From assembly GCA_964396055.1 (NCBI GenBank), contig CAYNDV010000056.1:1-26778 (forward strand): a stretch of 26,778 nucleotides of DNA, written 5' to 3'. This stretch comes from CAYJPV01 sp964396055 (GTDB lineage: Bacteria > Acidobacteriota > Vicinamibacteria > Vicinamibacterales > JAKQTR01). The notes beneath the pieces are model-generated. The model searched no databases, had not been told where the DNA came from, and worked only from the letters and a program-made list of their open reading frames with translations. The position numbers were made by a program, and so were the translations under genes. Positions within the stretch are counted from its first letter, which is position 1. Each line of letters begins with the position of its first letter. This document shows, piece by piece, positions 1 to 11,340 of this stretch.

Positions 1-63
<63 letters not shown>

Positions 64-3000
64 TCACCGCACCGTGACGCGTTTCGCCTTCACGTTGTTC
101 GTTTCGTCCCTTTCGGGCACCTCGGCGCCTGCATCGGCTCGCGCCAGCAGATAGTAGGTGCCGGGCGTCAGCCCCGCCGGGACGGTCCACGCCAGCGTGC
201 CCTTGCTCGTGCCGGCGGCCGCCAGGGCCCCCACGGCATGCGTCAGCAGCAGCGTGTCGCCCAGTCCGATGGTCTGGTCCTGCGACAGGTAGAGCCGGGT
301 CGCGGACGCGGGCGCCCGGCCGGGGCCCGCGTTCTTCGTTGTCACCGTCAGCGTGGCCTTCGCACCGCGCCGCAGCGGGGCCGGCGCCGTCAGCGCCGAC
401 ACCAGCAGATCGCAGCCCACGGTCAGCGCCTTCACGCGCGCGTTGTTGCCCTCGTTCTTCTCGCCGACGTCGGCGTTGGCGTCAGCCGCCGCAATCACCC
501 AGTACGAGCCGGGCGCGGTCCCCGGCGGAATCGTCACCGTCAGGATGCGCTTGCTGCTCCGCCCGGCGTTGAGGGCCGGCACGACGTGCGTGTCGAGCAC
601 GACGTCCCCGTCGTCCACCGCGGCATCGCGCGACAGGAACACCGCTGTCGTCGACGCCAGCGCCGCGCCGGGCCCGGCGTTCTTCGTCGAGACCACGACG
701 GTGGCCGTGTCGCCGGCACCCAGACCGGCCGGCGCGGTCAGGCCCGACACGACCAGGTCGACGTCACGGTACGTGTAGCCGCCGGTCAGCGTGCCCGACA
801 GGCCGTTGGGATGGCGCACGACGATGTCGGCGGCGCCCGGAGCGTGAGCAGGCGTCCGTGCCGTCAGGGCCAGCGGGCCGATCACGGTGACGTCGGTCGC
901 TGCCGCGCCGCCGATGGTCACCGTCGTGCCCGCCTGAAAGCGCTGACCGACAATCGTGATCGGGGTCCCTCCCGCCGTGGGACCGAGCGGTGGATGGACA
1001 CCGCTCACCACCACCGGCGGCAGCGGGAACAGGGCCGGGATCGGGAGTCCGACGAACAACTCCTGATCACTCAACGCGACATCGTGGTCGAACGGGAGCA
1101 GGTCGTCCCACGGCACCACGCGCCCGTTGAGCTGCCAGGTGCCGCTCCGGCGCTGGTACAGGTAGACGGCGCCCACCCGATCCCCCGGGTTCCTGACGCC
1201 TGGCGCCTGGACGGCGAGCCACGTACCGTTCAGCGACAGGCGCTCGCCGAAATGGTCGCCGGCCGCGCCGTCGGGCGCTACGAGCTTCACCGTCTGAGCC
1301 CAGCCGGACCCGTTGCGTTCGAAGAGATAGACGGCCCCGCGGCCGTCGGCGCCGGACGGGTTGTCGCCGGGAACGCCCACCGCGAGCGTTGTCGCATCGA
1401 GGGCCACGGTGTGGCCGAACACCGCGCCGTTGGTCAGTGGCGAGGGCAACACGGTCCGCGGAGCCCACGCGCCACCACTGTGCTCGAAGGTGCTGACCGA
1501 TGCGTCGGCTCCGACGGCGAGCCAGGACCCGTCGACCGCGACCGATCGGCCAAACCCCTCGCCATGACCGGCCGCTGGAAGAAGTGACTGCGTGCGCGCC
1601 CAGTCGGCGCCCTGCCGGCCGTACAGCAGCACCTGCGCCGACGCGGAGACTCCGGCGGCAAGCACACCGTCGTCCATCGCGAGGGAGTGATATCCGTCAA
1701 CGTCGGGCAACCCGACGCGTGCCGCGCATCGCCAGATGCCCGCCACCTGCTCGTACACGAACGTCTCGAAGCCACCTGCGCTGGTCATGCTGCCGACGGC
1801 AAACGCCGATCCGTCCGTGACGACGTCCAGGCCAAAGAGAGGACGTCCGTCCGGCGCGAAGAAGGCTTCCTCCAGCCGCCACCGGCCGCCGCTGCGCCGG
1901 TACGCGTACGCCTGGCCGGCCGTGAGTGCGTTGACGCTGCCCACCCGGCCCATGACGGCGAGCGTCCCGCGGACGTCGAACCCGCGGAAGGTGCTGAACG
2001 CGACCCTGTCCGGCGGATCGAGCACGGTGTCGGGCGCGCCGGCGGGCGGATCGAACCTGAAGGCGTCGCGCGCGGTGGCGCGCCCGCCGTCGGGGTTGAC
2101 GACAGTGATGTCGACCACACCGGTGGCGTAGTACGGGGTCGTCGCGCGCGCCTGCACGCTGGTGCTCCCGGCGTGCGACACGTCGCCCGGTGGAACCTGC
2201 GATTCGCCGAAGTACACCGCCGGCCCGTCGAATCCAGTGCCGGTGATCGTCACCCAGTCGAGCGGCATCCCGTGATCGGGCGTGACGCTCGCGATGGTCG
2301 GGGGCGTCACGAAGGTGAATCCGTTGGCGCGCACGACGGGCGTGTGCCCCGGCACTGTGATGGCGACCTCGACCGTGCCCGCGCCGTGGGCGGGGGTCAC
2401 GACGGCAAGCGTCCGCGCGTCGACGAAGGACACCGACCGTGCCGGGACTCCGCCAAACGAGACCGTGGAGCCGTCGGCGAAGTACGTGCCTGTCACCGTC
2501 AGCGTCGTGCCCCCGGCCACGGGGCCGACGTCCGGGGTGATGTCGAGCACCGCTGGTTGTTCCTCGTAGATCTGGACGCACCCGTTCTCCACGTCCGGCG
2601 TTGGGGCGTAGCAGGCCCGCTCCCGTCCGAATGCGACGGTTCCCGGCGCGACGGCGAGCGACGCCGGCGCACGCGGGTTGAGGTACGACCCGTGCAACCG
2701 CCCCGTCTCCACCCAGGCGCCGCTCGCGCCCGGGCCGGGCCCGCGAAAGACGTACGCGATGCCGTGCCAGGACAGGGCCCCGCCAATCGCCACCGTGCCG
2801 CCGCTCATCGCCACCGACGATCCGAACGACTTCTCGAGGTCCGGATCCCGCGGCGCGAAGGTGGCACCCAGCGTCCACGACGACCCGGCGCGATCGAAGA
2901 GAAAGCCCATGCCTGTCTGCGTGAGCCCGTTGTCGGCCCGCGGTGCGCCGACCAGGAGCCGCCCGTCTGAGAGGGCAACCGCATGGCCGAACTCCGCATC

Positions 3001-5789
3001 GGTCCCGGCAACCACGTCGGGGGCCAGCACCGGAGCGGCTTCTGACCACACCCCATCAGTCCGTGTGAATACCAGGACGCGTTCGGACGCGAGCGTCTCC
3101 AGGCCCGCCGCGACCACGTCGCCGTCGAGCGCAATGCCCGCGTCGAAGTTGTTGCCCCACGGCGCGTCCAGCGCCGCCTCCTGCTGCCAGCCGCCGGGGG
3201 CGCTGGCGAAGATCGCCAGGAAGCTCAACGGAAAGGACTCGGAGGTGGGCGCGCTGACGGCGACACGATCTCCCGACAGCGCCACGCCCGTGCCGAACCG
3301 GTGCTGGACGGCCTGTGACGCTGCCGTGAGGCGGCTGGTTTGCGTCCAGGTGCCGTTCCAGTCGAAGACGTACGCCGCGCCACCGCCGGCGTGTCCGGGC
3401 GCGCCGACCACGAGCCGATCGCCGCTGCTGGCGAGTGCCGCTCCGAACCGGTCGCCCGATGCCGAGTCGGACGGAGTCAGCATCGTTTCGTGGCTCCACG
3501 CGTCGCCGGTGCGCACGTAGACGCACACCCGGCCCGGCGCGCGGGGATCGTCGAAGGCGCTGCCGGGGTCGCCGACGAACAGCCGGTCGCCGGCAAGCGC
3601 GACGCTGGCGCCGAACGCATCGTTCGCGCCGTAGGCCGGGTCGACCAGTTCCTGCCCTTCGTGGCCTGGCTTGGGCCGGAACACCACGCTCTGGCCTGCC
3701 GGCACCCAGAGCGGCTGGTCCGGGCGCCAGATCCCGACCGCAAACGTGCCTGCGCCGTGCGGCGGCAACTGCGCGGTCAACTGCGTCGGATCCGCGCCGG
3801 TGGCGCTGGCCGAGGCGCCGCCGACCAGCAGCGTCTCGGTCGCGTTGAAGCCCATCCCGTGGATGGTCAGCGTTGACACCTCGCCGGCATCGAACGTCGT
3901 GGGCGAGATCGACGTGATCACGACCTCGGTGGTGAACGTGTACGCCGCGTCCAGGGACCCCTGCTGGCCGTCGGCATTCTCGACCCGAACCGGCACCGTC
4001 CCCGCGGCGTGCGCGGGGGTGCGGGCGTGGATCACCGTGTCGTTGATCACGACCACCGAGGTCGCTGCGGAGCCGCCGAAGGTCACCGTGGCAGGACCCT
4101 GGAATCCTGTACCCGTAATGGTGACGGGCGCGTTGCCGAGCGTGGACCCACGGTCCGGCGTCACCAGGGTGACCGTCGGCGGCGGCACGTAGATGTAGGC
4201 GCCGTGAGCGACGCCGCTGAGGCCGGTCGTCGTGCTGGTGACGGTGACATCCACTACCCCCGCGGCGTGGGCCGGAGGCGCCACCACGATCAACTCGGGG
4301 TCGGGCCGCAGCACGACCGCTGCCGGCAGTCCATCGAACGCCACGTCCTCGCTGCCGTCGAAGCCGCTCCCCAGAATCGTCACGGTACCGCCGCCGGTGA
4401 GGGGTCCGCGATCGGGCTGGGCGCTGCTGACCGACGGCGGCCTGGCGTAGCGGAAAGTCCCCGCCCACGTCGCCGCCGTGCCGTCGGGATTGGTGACAAC
4501 GGCGGCGACGGTCCCGGCGGCGTGAGCGGGCGCCACGCCGGTGAGGCGCGACTCGCCCTCCAGAACCGGATCGTCGAGGGGCACGCCGTCCAGTGTCACG
4601 ACCGAGCCGGGCACGAAGTGATGGCCCTCGGCCGTCACCGGCGTGCCGCCGAGCGTCGATGCCCACGCGGGCACCAGGCTCCAGAGCACCGGCGGCAGGT
4701 CGTACGCGTAGCCCGCGCCCTGCATGGCGTTGCCGCCCACCTGCCGCCCTGGCGCCCCCGCGATCACGGTGCGGCCGTCGATGGCGATGCTGGTGCCGAA
4801 GTTGTCGTACGCGGCCCCATCCGCGAGTTCGAGCGTCCGGAATTCGCTCCAGGTTCCGCCGGACCGGACGAAGACGAACGCGCCGCCCTGCGCCTCGTTG
4901 CCTCCGACGGTGTGGTCAACAGTGCCGACGACCGCCGTGTCGGCGCTGACGCCCAAGGTTGATCCGAACTGCTCGCCGTCTGCCGGCGAGGGCGCTGTCA
5001 ACTGCGCCTGGTGGTCCCAGGCACCGCCGGCGTAGACGAATACATGGGCCGCGCCGGACGAAGGCTGGCCGCCGGCCATCGTGTTCGGGGCTCCCGCCAC
5101 CACCGTGTCGCCGTCCAGGGCCACGCTCGATCCCAGCGCGTCGAAGGCCGAGGCGCCCGGCGCGGCCAGCGTGCCGTCGTCGTTCCAGGCCGTGCCCGTC
5201 CAGCGGAATGGACGGACGCTGCCCGTGCCCTCCACGCCGCCGACGTCGTCACCGGGCGCGCCGCCCACCAGCAGGTCGCCCTGCAGCGCGACGCTGCGCC
5301 CGAAGAGGTCGCCCTCGGCGCCGTCGGCGGGCGAAAGCCGGTCGCGCTCGGCCCAGTCCGTGAACTTCCTCGTGAACACGTAGACGGCGCCCTGCAGGCC
5401 GTGTCCACCTGCCGTCGCGCCGCCGGCGCCCACGGCCAGACGGTCGCCGTCAATCGCGACGCTCTCACCGAAATTCGCGCCGTCGCCGTACACGCCGTCG
5501 CTGGCCTGCAGCTTCGCCTGGCAGGTCCATGCGGACGACCCGCGCACGAAGACGTACACCGCGCCGCGCCACTCGTCGGTCCGCTTCGCGCCGACGACCA
5601 CGGTGTCGCCGTCGACGGCGACGGCCGACCCGAAGGCGGTCGGCATCGCACCGCCGTCACCCGTGAGCACCGCTTCTTGAGTCCAGACGCCGCCCACGCG
5701 CCGGAAGACGTATGCGGCGTTGGTGGTGCCGGTCATCCCGCCGCTGCCGACGACGGCGACGTCACCGTCGAGGGCCACGGCCACGCCGA
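64..5789 (-). CDS. Giant FG-GAP/IPT/CARDB repeat protein, copy B (5' end in gap)
   Basis: This is a probable exported adhesion or binding protein of unknown ligand; 1907 residues are visible. Going from N to C, it has a seven-unit FG-GAP (integrin-alpha-like) propeller, four IPT/TIG domains, a second propeller, two IPT domains, a third propeller, one IPT domain, then two CARDB domains ending in an RVTVR tail. FG-GAP units are recognised by repeated FG-x2-VA-x-DG and VGAPG motifs followed by YVF and W; IPT domains by GTGF and ARTPAHAAG. The first visible residues (AVALDGDVAVVG) match about residue 65 of copy A, so roughly 63 residues, including the signal peptide, lie in the gap. The whole architecture repeats that of copy A, indicating a tandem duplication. 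No LPXTG, PEP-CTERM or other sorting tail is visible. The reading frame continues through the N run into copy A, but this is a one-in-three coincidence. A genuine single fused gene cannot be wholly excluded. Confidence 0.85.
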
Positions 5790-5889
5790 NNNNNNNNNNN
5801 NNNNNNNNNNNNNNNNNNNNNNNNNNNNNNNNNNNNNNNNNNNNNNNNNNNNNNNNNNNNNNNNNNNNNNNNNNNNNNNNNNNNNNNNN
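5790..5889. other. Assembly gap (100 N) between tandem paralogues
   Basis: Exactly 100 N, the usual placeholder for an unknown distance. The left flank is the start of copy B and the right flank is the middle of copy A's first CARDB domain. From homology the gap should contain about 204 codons of copy A, an intergenic stretch and about 63 codons of copy B, hence about 0.8 kb or more rather than 100 bp. The flanks share no sequence, so this is not a simple unmerged overlap. Confidence 0.9.
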
Positions 5890-8800
5890 GTTCCTGGTGG
5901 TGACGCCGACGTTGCCCGTGGCACCCGGTCCCAGCGCCACCACGGCCGAGAGGGCGGTCACCACCAGGTCGACGTCCCGGTACGTGTACCCGCCCGCCAG
6001 GGTGCCCGAGAGCCCGTTCGGATGCCGGACGACGACGTCCACCACGCCCGAGGCGTGGGCCGGCACGCGCGCCGTGAGTGTCGTGGCATCCACCACCGTC
6101 ACGTTCGTCGCCCCGACGCCGCCCACCGTCACCGTCGAGCCGGCCTCGAAGTGCTGGCCCCCGATCGTGACGACCGTGCCGCCTGCCGCCGGCCCCTGCG
6201 CCGGGTGCACGCCGCCCACCACGACAGGCGGCAAGGGGTACAGGGCCATGCCGTGCGCGGCACGAACGAGCAGGTCCTGGTCACAGACAGCGACGCCGGC
6301 TCCGAACGACGACCAGATGTCCCAGGGAACGACCCGACCGCTCAGCTGCCACCCGTCGCTTCCGCGTTCGTAGAGGTACACGGCGCCGCGCGAGAGGGCC
6401 CCGTCGTCCACACCGGGCGCGAGCACCGCCAGCCAGCGGCCGTGGAGATGGACCCGGTCGCCGAACTCATCGCCGGCACGCCCGTCTGGCGCGATGAGGT
6501 GTGCCGTCTGCGCCCAGCTCGACCCGCGGCGTTCGAAGATGAACACCGACCCGCGTCCAGCCTCGCCGGAAGGGTTGTCGCCGGGCGCGCCCACGGCCAG
6601 GGTCGTGTCCTCGAGGGCGACGGCGTGGCCGAAGACTCCGCCATTCGCCAGCGGTGACGTAATCACGGTCCGGGGCAGCCACGCGCCGGCGACCTGTTCG
6701 ACGGTCGTCACGGACGTGTCGGCACCGACGGCCAGCCACGCACCATCGACGGCCACGGCCCGGCCATACCCCTCGCCGGCGCCGTCGGGCGGGCCCAGTG
6801 TGTACGTCCGTGTCCAGCCGCGCGGGCCGCGCGCGAAGATGTGCACCTCGCCCGGCTCCGTCGCGCCCGCCACGAGCCGGCCGGCGTCCATGGCGATCGG
6901 GCGGTAGCCCGCCCCGGGGATCCTCATGCGCGCGGCGCGCCGCCACACGCCCGCCGTCTGCTCGTAGACATGGACGTCGAACGAGTTGTCCGGCAGGACG
7001 TCGCCAACAGCGACGGCCGCTCCGTCTGTCGCGCCGGATACGCCGAACAGCCGCGAGCCCCCGGGCGCGGCAAACGCCTCCTCGAACCGCCATCGGCCGT
7101 CTCTGCGCCGGAAGACGAACGCGCGGCCGGCTGTCGGCCAGGGAGGAGGCGCGCCCGTCCCGCCGAGCACCGCCAGGGTGCCCTGCGCGTCGAGGCCTTC
7201 AAGGGTGCCGTCCCAGGTGGCTGGCGGGACGAGGAGTGTCCCGGGCGCTCCATCCGGCGGATCGAGGCGGAACCCGTCACGCAGCGTCGCTCGTCCACCG
7301 TCCGGGTTGACGACCGTGGTATCGACGAACCCCCATCCGTTGCTCTGGGTCCAGACCTGCGCCTGGATCGTGGTGCTGCCGGTGAAGAAGGTGTGATCGG
7401 CCGGGTTGGCTTCCTGCCCGAGGTAGAGGACGGGTCGTGAGAAGCCCGTGCCCGTGACGGTGATCCAGTCGAACAGCCTCCCGTGGTCCGGCGCGATGCT
7501 CGTCAACGTCGGGGACGGCACGTAGACGAAGCCTCCCTGGAGGACAACTGGATCTTCGCCCGGGACGGTGACCGCAACCTCCACGACGCCGGGCGCGTGC
7601 GGCGGCGTCACGGCAGCCAGCGTCCAGCCGTCCGCGAAGGTCACCGTTCCGGCCGGTGTGCCGTCAAACGCCACCGAGGCTCCGTCACGGAAGAACTGCC
7701 CGCTGATGAGGAGGGTCGTCCCGCCTTCGGCCGGTCCGATCGCCGGCGTCACGTGTCCGACGGACGGCGCGGCCGTGAACAGCCGGACGCAGCCGTTGTC
7801 GATGTCGGCGGTCACGTTGCGGTAACATCCGCCGTGCCCGACGGCAATCGTGCCGCCCTCTGCGGCCAGTGATTCAGGCATGCCGTCGCCGGAGACGGAC
7901 GCGAGCAGGCGCGCCGCCTCCTCCCAGCTTCCCGACTCTCCGCTGCCGGGTCCCGTCAACACATAGGCGGCCGCACCCAACTGCGTGACGGCCCCGAGCA
8001 CCACGAAGCGATCTGTGAGCGCCACCGTCGATCCGAACGACTCCCGCACCTCGGGATCGCGCGGCACGAAGGTCGCGATGAGGCTCCACGACGAGCCCGC
8101 CCGCTCGAAGAGGTAGCCGGCGCCGCTCTGCGACAGACCGGTGTGGGTCAGCGGCGCGCCGACGAGGATCCGTGGCCCGGAGAGCGCCAACCGTTTCCCG
8201 AAATCGCCGTTCCATCCCAGGGCGGACTCAGGCGGCGTGAGCACCGCTGTCTCGAGCCAGGCCGCGCCCTGAAGCTCGAAGACACGGACTTCTTCGCGGA
8301 ACTCATAGCCGATCGCGGCAACCGTGCCGTCGATCACCACGTCGGAGACAGTGGCCTGGTTGGCCGCGCCGTGCAGCGTCCCTTCCAACTGCCAGCCCGC
8401 CGCCCCATGCGTGTACACCGCCGCGTACGGCGGCTCCGCGCCAACCTGGCAGGGCGCGCCGACGAGAATCCGCGATCCCGACACTGCCAGGTGTTGACCG
8501 AAGCAGCCGCTGTCGGCTTCGCCGCCTGCGGTCAGGAGACCGGTTTGCACCCAGCCGGCCGTCCGCTCGAACACGAACACCGCCCCGCCGGACGGATGCC
8601 CGGGAGCGCCCACGACCAGTCGGGTACCATCGCTGGCCATGGCGGTCCCGAAGAGGTCGCCGCCGCCTGAGTCGGATGGGGTGATCGTGGCCTCGAACGC
8701 CCAGGCCGTCCCGCTGCGCACGTAGACCTGGACACGGCCAGGCGCTCGAGGCACGTCGAAGGGGTGGCCCGGATCACCCACGAAGAGGCGGTCGCCCGCC

Positions 8801-11196
8801 AGTACCGTGCTGGCGCCAAACTGGTCCGGCTGGAAGTACGTGGAATCGACGAGTTCCTCCTGCTCGTGACCCGCTGCGGGCCGGAACACGAGAGGCTGGT
8901 CAGCCGGCACCCAGAGCATCTGGTCGGCGCGCCAGATCCCGACGGTGAACGTCCCGGCGCCGTGCGGAGGCAGGTCCACCAGCAGTTCGGTCGGGTCGGC
9001 GCCCGTACCTTCCGCCCTGGCACCGCCGAAGAGAATCGTTTCGGTCGGGCCGAAACCGGCGCCGCGGATGGTGAGGGTTACCCCGGTGCCGGCGTCGATC
9101 GTGGATGGCGAGATCGACGTGATCGTCACGCCGCTGGTGTAGGTGAAGCCGGGGGACAACGTCCCCTGCTGACCGTCCGGGTTCTTCACCACGACGGACA
9201 CGGGGCCGGCGGCGTGCGCCGGTGTCCGGGCGCGCAGTGTCGTGGCGCCGTCGACGATCACCGACGTGGCCGCCGCGCCGCCAATCTCCACGGCCGCTGA
9301 TCCGTGAAATCCCGTGCCGCTGATCGTGACGGACGTGCTCCCCGTCGTCGGCCCCGACGCCGGGGTGACGCCCGTGACGGTAGGCGGCGCAAGGTACGTG
9401 TACCCGGCTTCCAGTGTCGCACGCAGCCCGTTCGTGTTGGCAAGCACCACGGCAACGGTGCCGGCCTCATGGGCGGGTACGCGCGCGGTCACGAGCGTCG
9501 CGCTGAGGCCCGCCACGTCCGTGCAGGCGTGGCCGCCAACGGTCACCAGGGGATCGGGTTCGAAACCGGTGCCGGCGATCGTGATTGTCGTGTTGCCCGT
9601 CACCGGCCCGAACGCCGGCGTCACGGTGGTGATCGTCGGCGGGGTGACGAAGGCGAACCCGCCGGCGAGCGTGCCGCGGCCGCCATCCGGGGTCGTCACA
9701 GTCACGTCCGCCGCGCCAGCCGCGTGGGCCGGCGTCCTCGCCGAGATCAGGCCGGGGCTCCACACCGTGACGTCGGTAGCGGCCGTGGCGCCAAACGTCA
9801 GCGCCGCATCCGGCGCGAAGTGCAGCCCGCCCACCGACACCACCGTGCCGCCCGCTGTCGAACCCACCGTCGGCGCGATGTCGAATACGACGGGCGGCAG
9901 TGCGAACACGTAGCCCGCGCCCTGCATCTCGTTGGCATCCACGTCCCGGCCAGGTGCTCCAGCCACTATCGTGCGCTCGTCGATCGCCACGCCCGTGCCG
10001 AGTTGATCCCAGGACACGCCGTCCGACACCTGCAGGCGCCGGAAGTCCGACCACGCCGTCCCATCGTGGATGAAGACGTCGACCGTGCCCTGCCCGCTGT
10101 TCGCGCCCACGGTGTGGATCGGCGTGCCGACCACCAGCGTGGACCCGCTGACGCCCACGGCGTGGCCGAACTGGTCGTACTGCGCCGGTACGGACGAGAC
10201 GAGCCGCTGGCGGTGCAGCCATGCCAATCCCGACCACCCGAACACGTCCACCGCCCCGGCCCCGGCCAGCATGTCGACGTACACGCCGGTGGCGCCGGCG
10301 ACCACCGTGTTGCCGTCAATCGCCACGCTCGCGCCAAGCTGCTCGTAGGCGGCCGGCGCCGGCGCCGTCAGCGTCCCGCGCTCCGCCCACACCGCCCCGG
10401 TGTAGCGAAACACGCGCGCGCTCCCCGCCTGGTCCGCGCCCGCCACGGTGTCGCCGGGCGCACCGCCCACGAGGTTGTTGCCGTCCAGCGCCACGCCGCG
10501 GCCGAAATGATCGTTCTCGGCGCCATCGGCCGGCGACAGCTTCGCGTCCGGCATCCACGTCGTCGCCGACCGCGCGAAGACATGGACCGCGCCCTGGCCC
10601 CAGCGGGCGTCCACCGTCGCCCCCGGGGCCCCCACCGCCACGCGGTCCCCATCCACCGCCACACTCTCGCCGAAGGTGTCGCCCGACGCCCCATCTGCCG
10701 CTTCCAGGCGTGCCTGCCGCGCCCACGTCGTCCCGTCGGAAACGAAGACGTAAGCGAGTCCCCGCCAGTCGTTGGCCCGCGGGGCTCCCACCACCACCGT
10801 CTGCCCGCTCACACCGACGGACTTGCCGAAGTCGCTCATCATCCCGGCGTCGTCCACGGTGAGGCACCCCGCCTCGACGCGCGTCGTGAAGCACGCCTCC
10901 TGCACCCACGCGCCATCCACGCGCCGGAAGACGTAAGCGGCCGCGTTCACCCCGCTCGCGCCGGTGGCTCCGACGACGGCCACGTCGCCGTCGAGCGCCA
11001 CGGCCGTACCGAACTGCTCGTACGCCACGCCCGACGAGGCCACCAGTTGCTGGATCGGCTCGAGGACGACACGAGGCGGGATAGCTGCGTACTGCGCGCG
11101 CGGGAGTCCGTCGAGCCCCGGACCAGCCGGCAGGCCCGCGCGCAGAGTGAGGCCGGCCAGAAGCGCCACCCCGACTGTCGCGATGATCCGACGCAT
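5890..11196 (-). CDS. Giant FG-GAP/IPT/CARDB repeat protein, copy A (3' end in gap)
   Basis: This is a probable secreted or cell-surface protein; 1769 residues are visible. Residues 1-25 form a signal peptide (MRRIIATVGVALLAGL, then small residues). Propeller 1 covers about 55-433 in seven FG-GAP units, and four IPT/TIG domains cover about 434-775. Propeller 2 is at about 783-1141, two IPT domains at about 1142-1313, propeller 3 at about 1314-1653 and an IPT domain at about 1655-1740. A CARDB domain starts at 1741 and is cut by the gap at 1769. By comparison with copy B, about 204 residues (the rest of two CARDB domains) are missing, giving a full length near 1970. The ATG at 11194-11196 is preceded by a GGGGGG ribosome-binding stretch (11202-11207). 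FG-GAP propellers and IPT folds typically mediate protein or glycan contacts; the actual ligand is unknown. Copies A and B probably arose by gene duplication. Confidence 0.85.
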
Positions 11197-11221
11197 GACG
11201 TCCCCCCGAATCCCGTGTTCC

Positions 11222-11321
11222 NNNNNNNNNNNNNNNNNNNNNNNNNNNNNNNNNNNNNNNNNNNNNNNNNNNNNNNNNNNNNNNNNNNNNNNNNNNNNNN
11301 NNNNNNNNNNNNNNNNNNNNN
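11222..11321. other. Assembly gap (100 N) upstream of copy A
   Basis: Exactly 100 N, lying 25 bp upstream of the copy A start. The right flank (11322-11343) is similar to the sequence just beyond the stop of the 2030-aa gene (13870-13888): both read CCCCGCCTACCGCAC at the gene end. The gap therefore probably hides another copy of the intergenic element seen at 13848-13878 and 20037-20067, together with the promoter of copy A. Confidence 0.85.
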
Positions 11322-11340
11322 CCCACGTCCCCGGCCCCGC

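Noticed and set aside
64..11196. A single 3710-aa gene
   Set aside because: The second half restarts as a paralogue of the first, and the gap length is a placeholder. Two genes explain the data better.
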